Shown one piece after another: positions 27,001 through 39,500 of a stretch of DNA of 64,000 bases (its first letter is position 1; every line of letters starts with the position of its first letter). A program made the position numbers and the translations under genes. The stretch covers positions 182,232,535 through 182,296,534 of the forward strand of contig OZ020611.1 in the NCBI GenBank assembly GCA_963971575.1. Reading direction: 5' to 3'. Under the pieces are notes generated by a model, which saw only the letters and a program-made list of their open reading frames with translations, was not told the DNA's origin and searched no databases. This DNA is from Liopterus haemorrhoidalis. Its lineage: Eukaryota > Arthropoda > Insecta > Coleoptera > Dytiscidae.

Positions 27001-30000
27001 GTAATGTCAACAGAAAGCTTTAGAATTAATTTACTGTCTGAATTAATTAAATCACTCTTGTTGTCATAAGTTATTTATTGTTACATAAAGCTTGTAGTAT
27101 ACATTATTTTATTTTTCCATAGCCAACTCTTATGTAATTTCTTTTTGAAGTCAGGGTATATAACATGTTCTGCTTATTCTTTTTTAATATGAAAATATCC
27201 TATTTTTTTTTTTATATATAAACATGCGTTTTTCAATACTATTTCGAGATATTTTAAAAAGACACATTTGTGCAAAAAAGAAATTGTATAACACAACAAA
27301 CACAGGAAATACGACGGGATGTATAATTCACCCCGTTTGTAGATTCACACCTTCAGGGGTTGATTAGGCAAAATCCTGAAATAAGTTTTTCGGCATTTGT
27401 ATGAGTAATCTTTGTAAGCAAAAACCAAGTCGGTATCTTATTGGTCCTAAGAGATATTAAGGAATCCTTGAAATCACATGTCACCCTTTTTCCCCCTTTG
27501 GGGCTGAAATTTATAAAACTGTCATTTCGAAATATTTTAAAAATACACCTATGTGCCAAAAAGTAATGTTACATCTCAACAATCACAGGAAATACGACGG
27601 GATGTATAATTCACCCCAATTGTAGATTCGCCCCTTTAGGGGTTGATAAGAACAAAATCCTGAAATTAGTTTTTCGGTATTTGTATGGGTAATTTTTGTA
27701 AGCAAAAAGCAAGTCGATATCTTATTGGTCCTAAGAGATATTAAAGAATCCTTGAAATCACATATTACCCCTTTTCACCCTTTAGGGGTGAAATTTTAAA
27801 AAACTGTCAAAACCATTTCGAGATATTATAAAAAGACACCTATGTGCCAAAAAGAAACCTTAGAACTCAACAAACACAGGAAATACGACGGGATGTAAAA
27901 TTCACCCCGATTGTAGATTCACCCCTTTAGGGGTTGATTAGGGCAAAATCCTGAAATAAGTTTTTCGGCATTTGTATGGGTAATCTTCGTAAGCAAAAAC
28001 TAAGTTGATATCTTATTGGTCCTAAGAAATATTAAGGAATCCTTGAAATCACATGTCACCCCTTTTCACCCTTTGGGGCTGAAATTTAAAAAAACTGTCA
28101 AAACCATTTCGAAATATTTTAAAAATACACCTACGTGCCAAACAGTAATGTCACATCTCAACAATCACAGGAAATACGGCGGGGTGTATAATTCGCACCA
28201 ATTGTAGATTCACCCCTTTAGGGGTTGATAAGGACAAAATGCTGGAATTAGTTTTTCGGTTTTGTATGGGTATTTTTTGTAAGCAAAAAGCAAGTGGATA
28301 TCTTATTGGTCCTAAGAGATATTAAAGAATCCTTGAAATCACATATTACCCCTTTTCACCCTTTAGGGGTGAAATTTTAAAAAACTGTCAAAACCATTTC
28401 GAGATATTATAAAAAGACACCTATGTGCCAAAAAGAAACCTTATAACTCAACAAACACAGGCAATACGACGGGATGTAAAATTCACCCCGTTTGTAGATT
28501 CACCCCTTTAGGGGTTGATTAGGACAAAATCCTGAAATAAGTTTTTCGGCATATGTATGTGTAATCTTTGTAAGCAAAAACTAAGTCGATATCCCATCGA
28601 CCCGAAGAGATATTAAAGAATCCGTGATAACCCAATACAAATCTGGAATAAACATGGCGGCTACAGTTCATATGGCCACACTGTCTTTATACAGTCACTG
28701 TAGTGTGAGGAGACCTGATCGCTACCGTGGCCGCCACCGTGGCCGCCACCGCGGCCGCTTTGGTGTGTGGAATCCTTAAGAGTTTCTTTTGATACTACAC
28801 AATAAATTTAAAAAATAATAATAGTTAGTTAGTTGAAATTTTTGGCACACAGCAACAAAGGCTATTTGCGCAAAAAAATGATAATAATAATAATAATCGA
28901 CCACAAAAAATCGACATTTTTCGAAAAACTAACCTGATCAAAAATTCCTGTTGAACGATTCCGGTTCCCGTCAATGTTCATTACGGAGATTTTTTTCAGA
29001 ATTTAAGATCAACCCCTCTAAGAGATACAGTGCGGGACAAAAGTATTTTGACATATTTTTGGCAAAAATCACATAAAATGAATGGTATTTCAAAAAAAAA
29101 TATTTTTGTTGATCCACGCAGGTTTTGTTTGGCATACGACTAAAATTTTTAAAAAATATTTATTTTTTTTGAAATACATAATTGTTTATATTTATCTCGG
29201 GATGTGTTTTTTAGAACTCTCAGTATTTTTCCTACATGTGGGTCAAAGAATTGTATAAGCATACCAAATTTCAACTTACTGATTTCATCCGTTACTGATT
29301 TCAGTAACGGATTGTCTGTCCGATACAACATGTCGTACCACCACGTATTTCCAGTGGTCTAGTTTTGGCAATGTATATATATATATAAGGAGAAATAAAA
29401 ATTCTTATTTACTCGTCAAAATTTATTAATTAAATTAATTAAAATATACTAAGAGACGTTTCGACTGTGAAATCCAGTCATCTTCAGTCTAAAGTAAATT
29501 GAACTATAAAATAAAAAGCTTCAACATTGCCAAAACTAGACCACTGGAAATACGTGGTGGTACGACATGTTGTATCGGACAGACAATACGTTACTGAAAT
29601 CAGTAACGGATGAAATCAGTAAGTTGAAATTTGGTATGCTTATACAATTCTTTGACCCACATGTAGGAAATATATATATATATATATATATATGGGTACG
29701 GCAGCGATGCTCGCTGAAAAGACTTGGCAACCTTTCCCTCCGGAGCTTTAGCAGTCATCAAAGTCTGGCCCGAGACCCTTTGGGTGGTGGCGGCAGTTTA
29801 CTATCAAACTGCTATTCGGGCCAGCGTTCCTGCTGGGCCAACCTCCCTTCAGGAACTATAACGGGTTCCTAACGAAAACAGAAGGAATAACCGACGTGCC
29901 GGGCACAACGGGTCTCCAGCCTCGGAGGAGGTCCCAAATATAGTTGGCGCTGGCACACCAAACCAGCACATCCGGCGTCGTCACGTGTGGACGCCGGACT

Positions 30001-33000
30001 CACGCCGTCAGCTTCTCACTTGTTATGAAGCTGCTTCACCAGGACGCAGGGGCTACATGAAACGACTCCACAAGCTCTGGTGCGAATCTCGCCCAGAGCT
30101 TAGTTACATGTCGCAACAACAACTACGAAATCATGTAGAATTCCTGCGTCTTTCAGCACAGCCGCAAGATGCGGAGACTGGAAACGGTTCTGTCCGCACT
30201 CCTCCGCGAAGAAGGTGTTTTCTTCCTCGCACCCCACCTTCAACTCCCAACGATTTACGACCTGGGTTTCTTGCGGCTGTAGCCACCGCCGAATCTAGAC
30301 CCATTGAGATTCACCACAAGCGTGCCATTCGGGCTGAAGATCTCGCTCGAATGAACGACATTCTTGAAGAGCATCTGTCCCCCGCCAGTAGTCTCTGGAA
30401 CATCGACTGTGCTGTATACGCTGCCGCGTCCATATTCTGTCCGAAGAGGCCAAATCCTTCCGGCATGGACAACGACACTAGGCGTATAGAGCAAATATCA
30501 TTTAAAATGACACAAGCTCGTCGCGAAGCATCTCGGATTCAGTGTGTGATAGACGTACTCCAGGAAAATAGACCACCATCCCGGAAGCAAAAGTCATTTA
30601 TAAAAATGCTACATTTACGCTATCACACAACGAAGCAGTCTACCCTATTGCTTATAAAGCAAAAATCTGTGGACAGCCTCCGAGCGCTCTCTGTGGCGAG
30701 GAATCGGCTGGTAAACAAGCAGAGATGGGTAAGGGAGAACAACATTTTTCGTTCCAATCCCTCCCGCTTGTTTAAACCAAATCCTCCAACAGTCCGTGTG
30801 CCACCAACAGTCGAAGAAACAGAGACTTTCTGGCGGAACATCTATGAAGAGGCTGTCGTTCTTGAAGACTCTCCGGTTATCGAACAGTTCCAGAGATTCT
30901 GTAACCGTTCTCTTAATGAATCTCTGGATGTCCCTCCTGTGACTTCTGCCGAAATCGGACGCATACTCTCGTCATCTAAAAGTTATGCGGCTCCAGGAGT
31001 TGACGCTATAAACAATTTCTGGTGGAAGTCCTTCCCGTGTGTACACGAGCACTTAGCTCGTATTTTCACCGAGTACATACGGGGAACAATGCCAATTCCA
31101 CCCTGGCTTGTGGAGGGACGAACTGTCTTGATCCCTAAAAAGGGTGATTTGTCCAAGCCGCAAAATTATCGCCCCATTACCTGTCTCAATACGCTGTACA
31201 AGGTTTTTACTACCGCATTAAATGAGCGTATCCTGAGCTCCATTGGCCCCGTCTGGAATCAGATCTATGAACAAAAGGGGTCGAAGAGAGGCCTCGCAGG
31301 CTGCAAAGATAATATACTAATTGACCGCTGTATTTGCCACGATGCAGTGGCTCATCTTCGCAACTTGTCGATGGCTTGGGTGGACTACGCTAAGGCATTC
31401 GATTCAACATCCCACCAACTTCTTTTGAAACTATTCGAATGCCTTAAAGTCCACCCTGATATAGTGAGATGCCTAGCAAATATCATGGCATTATGGAGGA
31501 CTAAGTTTACACTAAGATCCGGTAAAGAAGTCCTCCATACTGAATGGGTTCACTATCGGCGAGGCGTCTTCCAAGGTGACTCATTGAGCCCATTGCTATT
31601 TTGCATCTCGCTATTGCCTCTATCCGTTCAGCTCAGGAATGGTAATGGGTACAGTTGCGGGCCGCCGGGAAGAAGGAGGCATAAGGTCACCCATTTGTTT
31701 TACATGGATGACTTGAAACTTTATGCCTCCAACCAGTGCGATCTACAAAGCGCTCTGGACACTGTCCAAAATTACAGCAAGGCGGTCGGTATGAAATTCG
31801 GTTTGGACAAATGCGCAGTCCTCCATATAAAACGAGGTCGAGGTGTAGGTAAAGGCGCTGATGTTCAACTGGTCGACAGGAGCATCATCCATCATCTAGA
31901 TGCTGGGGAGACGTACATGTTCCTGGGTATTGCTCAGAGCAGGCTCCAGGACGCCCACTCTGTAAAAAAGTCTCTCCGCAGCAAGTATAAGTCACTACTT
32001 AGGCGTATTTGGTCTTCTCAGTTGTCTGGGCGGAATAAGATCACCGCCACAAATATGCTTGCTGTCCCAATACTGTCCTATACCTTTGGTGTCCTTAAGT
32101 GGAACGTCAAAGAATTACAGTCCTTGGACATTGAGACCAGGAAAATCATGAACATCCACCGTAGCCTACATAAAAAATCCTCCCTCCAGCGTATTTATCT
32201 GCCCCGTCGTCTGGGAGGTAGAGGACTGCAAAACCTAGAGAGTCTTCAAGGCAGAATTGTTCTGGGTACTACTATTCGTGCATTAAGAAGCGGTGATCCC
32301 CTCATGCAACTCGTCACCACCCATGAGTTTGCTGGAAAAGGAGCTTTTTTGTTTCAAGCGGCACGCAGAGCAGCAGACAATCTTGGATTGGCCGAACTAG
32401 CGCCGAACCGAAGATTCGCTGGTATTCCAATGTTAAATGAGGAGTACAGGCAAATCAGCGAATCTATTAAGAAGGCAGAGCAACACATGCTCTTGGAAGA
32501 ACATATGAGTAAACATCTACACTCGACGTTCTTCCAAGTAATCCGGGAACAGTCCTTGTCCCGGAAATTGACCTTTGCCTTCCTGCGTTCGGCAGGCCTA
32601 GGATCCGAGGTAGAAGGGTTTATATTTGCATGTCAGGATGGGGTTTTAAGCACGCTTGCATATCGCAAAAACATCCTGCAGGAAGATATTTCGCATACCT
32701 GCAGAGCGTGCAAAATACACCCTGAAACCCTGACGCACTTATTATCAGCATGCCCCTTCTACGCCGTTACACACTACATTTACCGGCACAATGCTGCTCT
32801 ACGCGTGGTCTACTACCACTTGAGACAACACTATGGAATTGACACAACTCGTGTCATTCCATATGCTCCAGGGGATATAGAGGAGGTGGTGGAAAATTCC
32901 AGATGCCGCATATACTGGAATTATTCCATGTCCACTTCTCGACCACTTCAAGCAACGAAGCCAGACATAGTCCTGCTGGACCACGAAACAAGAGAGATGT

Positions 33001-33433
33001 TTGTAATCGAATTTTCGTGTCCAGCAGAGAAAAATATGTCTCTAAAGGAGGTCGAAAAGCGAGAGAAATACTCCGACCTTTTGTATGAGCTTCGTCAAAT
33101 GTACCCGGAACACAGAATCAAGCTTGTGGTTCTCATTATGGGCGTTCTAGGCGGAACGAAGGCGTCCTTCGAGCAGGAACTTAACATCATTCCTGCCTGC
33201 AGATCAGTTTCCAGCTCTTTGGTCTGCAGAGTGCAAAAAGCATGTTTGCCTGGTTCCTTACGCACTTTGAAGACGCACGGCGTAGTGCACTAGCCGCTGC
33301 CGCACATCTCCAGGGTCTGGGATGCGGCAGTGTGTATTTTCCCCGTCAGGTATTCGCGTATGACGTGCTACCTTGTGGTAAGCCTGAAGTGCAGTACCTG
33401 GCGGAGGATGGTTTAAGACCTAAACCAATACCA

Positions 33434-33495
<62 letters not shown>

Positions 33496-36400
33496 CCCTA
33501 ATTCCTGTGTATCCTAACGTAACGCTAAGTTCCTTGGTGCTAGCGGGGCTTGAGTTGTGGGGTTGGTCACAAACTGCCGGGTGGGGAGCGACGTTCTCCG
33601 ACAGCAGCTCCACTTATGCTAAGCACATAATGAAGCAGAGAGCAAAGCATCGATGAAAGCAGAGTAAAACAGCGAAAGAATGTCGCGCTTATAAAAGAGT
33701 GACGCGTTTAAAATCGAACAGAAAGTTCACGAAATTATAATGGATTTTTTACTAACAGAAAACTCTTCCCTGAAAATTTGGTATTTACTAAAAAATAAAA
33801 ATAACCACACTAGAATGTGCAATGTTCACAGAATAAATAAAAGTAGACATATTCATCATTTCTATATGCAACCCCGCGAACATCCAGAAAAGTTTTGACT
33901 CTTATTTTCGCATGAGTATTTCAACGTTTGATTATATTTTGGAAAATATTCAACATAAATTGGTAAAAAATGGACAAATTTAAATCGGAACGTACTATAA
34001 ATACCTCTTATAAATGAGAACTACTTGTAAATGCCACAATATCCATTTTAAACAACTATTTTAGCAACGATGATAGAGAAATCAAAATTGTTTGAACGCG
34101 TCGCTTTGCTCGACTAGAACAGCGATAACACCTCGCTACAGTACGCTCCACTATACGCGTGTTAACAGGAATTCATTTATTTAATTTCGTCGCTTTGCTC
34201 TACGCTTTCATCGCTGGTTTGCTCTCTGCTTCACTATGTGTTTAGCCTTAGCGAGAATATAGCTATTAGCTCTCCAGTCAGTATATACCTTGGCTTAATT
34301 AAAGAATGTTGTGTCAATTAACGTTATGCCCGTGGGCCGTGTCTGGCCCGATACTTATTTTTAAATCAAGAAACGTTTTTGTTTTGTTAATATCAATAAT
34401 CATGCAAATTTTAATAATTTATTCCTGGTTATATTGATTTTTATTCGATATCAGTTTGCCAACGTTGTTGGCAACGAGTCTGCTAATTTAAAAAAAATTA
34501 AATTCTTCATATCATCTTATTAAAAGATGAAAATTTTATGATGATTTCATAAAATTTTAAATATTTTTTTTTTTAAATTTAATGATCTTCAAAATTTTTT
34601 AAATGTGGCAAATTATCATGATTAATTTTAACAAATATTTCCAAAAATGCCAAATAAGCCGAAACATTAAATAATTATTTATAAATTCATTTTTATTTTG
34701 AGAAAATGGTTGGCCCAACTGCCCAACGGCTAATTAAGAAATTGGGTGGCCCAACGGTCAACGACCTAATGGCCAAATGGCACAACGGCCCAACAACCCA
34801 ACAGCCCAACGGCAAATTCAGAAAATGGTTGACCCAATGGCCCAACAGCCAATTTAGAAAATGGTAGGCCCAAAGGCCCAACGGCCAATTTTTTTCGACA
34901 TTTTCTACATTTTAGACCTTTTTTTCTACATTTTAGACCTTTTTTTCGACATTTAGACCTGCTTTACGACATTTTGGACATTTTAGACCTTTTTTTCTAT
35001 ACTTTAGACATTTTTTTCTATACTTTAGACCTTTTTTTCTACACTTTTAAAACTGCCATAAAACACTATTTTTTTGATTTTATCACGTTACATATTACTG
35101 GGTCCAGAAAAATATTTTCTATCTACTGTCGTACTGAGATTATATTTGTTTCATGATGTAAGCACCCACTATGAAGGGATTTTTCGTAATTCGATTTCTA
35201 AGGGAGTGAAACGTGGTTTCACGGATACCTTAATATCTTTTAGGACCAATGAGATATCGACTTGGTTTTTACTTACAAAGGTTATCCATACAAATTTTGA
35301 AAAACTTATTTCAGGATTAAAGTGTAAAACTTAATTCCGGTTGAATAATAGAACTTTCGTATTTCCTGTGTTTGTTGAGGTATAACATTCCTTTTTGGCA
35401 TATAAGTGTCTTATTAATATATTAAGAAAGTTTTTGACAGTTTTTTTTTTTTTAATTTTATCACTAAAGAGGGTAAATTGGTCTTTCTTATTCGATAGAA
35501 CGTTCCTTGGACATAGAGACATGATATTCGGAAAGTACATTCCTTCCATGACGTAGGCACCTGATAAGAAGGGATTTTTAAAAATTGGGTTCTAAAGGGG
35601 TGAAATTGCACGATTTCCTCAATATCTCCTAGGCTTAACGAGATATTGATTTGGCTTTTGCTTACAAAAGTTATCCATACACATGTACTAAAACGTATTT
35701 CAGGATTTCGCTAATCAACACATAAAGGGGCAAATCTATGGTCTATTTCAAAGTAGAAAAATGTGTGTAAGAAGATAGGAGCTGTTCGTCCTTGCATCGG
35801 ATTGGTTTAGGTCGTCATCCCTATTAAACTGTTAAAATATTGTTTTTAGTCCAAATTGACAGATGTTCAGTGTCGTACATTGGAAATATATATTATTTAT
35901 ATTATTAATTTTTTTTCCATATATTTTGTTATCATTTACCTATTTAGACTTTCATTTATATTCTTGGCGTAAATTTTATGGAGAAAATTCTCCATGTAAT
36001 TTGTTTTTACGCAGTTATATATTTTTTAGGTTATCTGACATATAAATATTTTTTGACACTTGACAATTAACAGATCAAGAGAGAGGACTAATGTGAGGTC
36101 AAAAGACAGCCCAGCTGATTGTGTCCAAAGAAGAAGTTATTGATATAATTTTTAGACCTTCATATATACATATGTTTCCCAATGTAATGGAAATAATTTA
36201 TTAATTAGCAATTTTGTTCTCTTGATTATTTTTTTCTTTTGTTCTTTTGATTATTTAGTTTTTTTTTTTGATTATTTTGTTCTTTTGATTATTTTGTTCT
36301 TTTGATTATTTTGTTCTCTTGATTATTTTGTTCTTTTGTTCTTTTGATTATTTATTCTCTTGTTTATTTTGTTCTTTCGATTATTTTAAATATTATTTAT

Positions 36401-36528
36401 AGTATAATGTTATATACCTCATAATTTTGTAAATAATTGTATTATATATTATTTTCTAGTTTGTAAGTATAATTATGTAATTATTTTTCTTTGAGCATAA
36501 CAAGCCTATGGCTTCTGCTCTACTTTTT

Positions 36529-36561
<33 letters not shown>

Positions 36562-39500
36562 TATTTTTTATTTTTATTTACAATAATTATTTAAGTAAGA
36601 AACTTTAACTCTGAAGATATATTGTTTGTTTTATTGTTTTATTTAAAATTATATGTATATATATATATATATATTGTATATAGTATTACTTTTTTTTACT
36701 GTATATGTATATGTACAAAAAACTAAAATAAACATATTAAACATATTAAATTTGTAATCTGTGGTGTTCACCCTTCCCTTAAATTGTGCAACTGAATATT
36801 TTATCTTTTGATATATTTGCAGATGTACCAGTAACAGAACCACTAGAATTACATGATGTGTTATTCGTTGAAACCATTGTATTAAACAATGAAGCGTTAA
36901 ATATTTCCAATAAAATTGAAAATGTGGAACCAAGCCAAATGAATATTTATGAAAATATGTTTGCAAAACAAATGGATGCATCAGTTACAACAAAATCTAA
37001 ACAAGTTAAATTTCCTGGAGAGGAGAAAAAAGGTAAGACTCGAATTTCTCATTCAAAAATCTTAGCCTAACCTAATAATTAGGGCCCGGACATACCTGTG
37101 TAGCGAGCCCAGTACGTTACATGAAAACGTACCATTTATTGTCCACTAGGTAGCGAGCCTGTGATATAATATAAAGTCTGATCTCAAACGGAAATTAGAT
37201 TCCTGACTAATGGAGTTCGGGTAGTAGGCGTGAGTGTTTTCCAGGGTTCATCATTACGATATGTGAATTAAATGATATGTATCAGCGTACTTACCAACCG
37301 ACTGATCAGGCATCTTGTTAATAGTCTGGATCTTAGCTGTTCACTTAAGTTCTGAAAGGTGAAGGTTTACACACGTTAAGTAAAACAGTTTAAAATTAAT
37401 GAATTTGATTTATTAAAAGTAATATTTACAATTAGTTTAAAAGATTAAAATATATGTAAAAATAATCAAAGATTAAAACAAATAGAATCGGATAGACCAC
37501 CAGAATGCCGACACAGTGCCTCTAAGAATTCAACAAATTAGATGTTAATGCTAACCGGTCTGATCTCGTCTTCAGAGAGACGGGTGTTTTTATGTTTTTA
37601 TAACTCATTTCTAGGCATTTCTAGGAAAAAGGGTTTAAGCATTGTCCAAGGAGATGCTAGTGTTCAAAGTTATTAAGCAATAACTCCGAACAAATGGCTC
37701 CCTGATCAATGAACCATTTAAAAATACATTTCTAAAGTTGCGTGCTGAAACGTAAAGTTTCTAATTTTATTTTATTATCTGAATTCTCAAAAATATGTAC
37801 CCTTTAAAAATCCCAAAAAATGCCTTTCAAAGAAATTCTCGCAATGGGTTCGTTACACTTGGGAGATAATTCAATTTAATTGATTAACCAGTAACGTAGT
37901 AAATTGTCCATATAAAATTTACTTTTCCAAACATTTTCAACTACACATTTATTCGTATTTTTACAAACTTCTTGTTAAGAACTAATTAAACATAAATTTT
38001 ATAAATAACTAGCTGGAGTACCCGTACTTTGTACGATTCTTGTAATGTATATTTTGCTGTAACGTAAATGATAAATGAGATATTTTAATTTCAAATAGAA
38101 CACAATATAATCAATTCTTTATTCTTAACTACTTTTTTGCATATATTTATGATGTTAAGTTCATTCAGTTATTCAACAATTAGTTATCAATGAATTCAAG
38201 TTACCACCCCATAAAATTAAATAATTTATACATATTTACAGAGAGCATGACTTCAAGTTCCCAACTGGCAAATCCAAGAGCATTCAGACAACAAAACCTT
38301 ATGCCGTTGATGATAGAAACCAGTGAAAGGTCTGAACTACTGCTAAGATCTGGTTCTATTCCAAAAATCATTTTCGACGTTACGAGCAACTCAGACATTG
38401 CAATAAGGGTTACTTTCAGTGCAAGAGATGAGAAAAGCATACTTCGTGATGTTGTTCCCAAATTGTAAGTATTTATTCACACCATATGTAAACTCGCCGA
38501 GAATTCAGATGGCCGATGACGGTTGAAAAACCGTATGGTACAACCGAGATTATCAAAATGAAGCTATGTAAAAATCTGAAAAAAATCTGTAGAATAAACA
38601 TTAATGGGAACCGGAAAAGTTCAATAGGAATTTTTGATCTGATTAGTTATTCGAAAAATGTCGATTTTTTTGTCGTTGATAAAAAAACATATTTTTTACA
38701 AATTTATTGTGTGGTATCAAAAGAAAGCTCTTAAAACGTAGATTAAGGTCGTAATGTAGCGAACTCATAAGTCAATGTTTGGCCGCGGGGTGCGTTGGCC
38801 AGGAGACTTAATACGTCACAGGAGGTGTGGTAACAAATTCTCCCACCTCGAAGTAGCTTACAGGGAGAGGGAAAAGTGCTCATATTTATAAGACAACCCA
38901 GGATTTTTCGGAACCGTAAAATATAGACTAAATATGTTCAAATCAATTTGAGTTTTTTTTTTTTAAACTAGATATGAAAGAAAAATTTTGATTTATTTTT
39001 GATTTTCAATTTTATAGTGCTGAACTTTTTTTTTAACTTCACAACACTGTTACTCAGTAAATGAATAAAAATTACAAATGTTAACACTGGACCAGTCTAT
39101 ATAGTAATTTTATCTTTAAAATAAGCCCTTGTATGTGAAAAGTGATTAATATTTATTACCAATTCTGATTTTACAGATAATTTTGTAGAAATAATATTTT
39201 TTTTATCATCAAAAAATTATGTTAATAATCATTAATGTAATAATAATAATATGTGTGCAGAAGTTTCTCTCCAATTCCCCCCCCCCCCCCTGCTACAGTG
39301 TAGAGTGTAGTGTGGTGTTCATTTATTCAATTATACTATTATACGTGTGATTCAACCTATTGTTTGAATTACTTTAAATTTTAAGGTATCAAAGAGGAAT
39401 AAATCATTTATAGTAATCAAATACTTAAAAATCAAAAAACACATTTTTAATAGTGATAAATACGTTTCTAAAATTGAAAAAAATTAAGCCGTTTATCAAT

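Larger units (their letters stand above)
26430..28702. mobile_element. TIR element TACAGTGACTGTATAAAGAC (2273 bp) with 8-bp duplication
   Basis: Left end TACAGTGACTGTATAAAGAC + agtgtggccat; right end atggccacactgtctttata + cagtcactgta. Perfect 8-bp target duplication GTGTGAGG (26422-26429, 28703-28710), as for hAT or P-type elements. The interior contains a MITE (26950-27160) and a satellite array (27290-28640) and no intact frame. Confidence 0.85.
25616..28775. mobile_element. TIR element with GC-rich ends (3160 bp), TTAA-like target
   Basis: Left end GGATTCCACACACCAAAGCG then gccgcggtggcggccacggt; the right end is its inverse (…gcggccgctttggtgtgtgg aatcc). CTAA (25611-25614) and TTAA (28776-28779) flank it, consistent with one TTAA duplication with a mutation. 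The unoccupied site ttttaaggg can be recognised in related copies (about 25130, 38710). No transposase frame is left; the interior was replaced by another insertion (26430-28702) and a MITE fragment (26005-26345). Confidence 0.7.
24146..29285. mobile_element. Foldback-type repeat split by later insertions
   Basis: The left arm (24146-25615) starts ggattttgtaggtatgac and runs through agttgaaatttggtatgc and gaaccggaatagttcaac. The right arm (28780-29285) carries the inverse order (…attccggttcccgtcaatg … gcataccaaatttcaac). Left and right thus form long inverted arms related to the end of the 1-kb family (copies A and C). Two insertions interrupt it: 24471-24929 and 25616-28775. Confidence 0.6.

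Noticed and set aside
29149..29872. Matching frames MLYRTDN… in both directions near 29.15-29.87 kb
   Set aside because: They are the two arms of the 144-bp palindrome, not a duplicated gene.
32799..33517. Short frames overlapping the LINE ORF 3' part on both strands
   Set aside because: Shadows of the endonuclease-coding frame or read-through into (TA)n.
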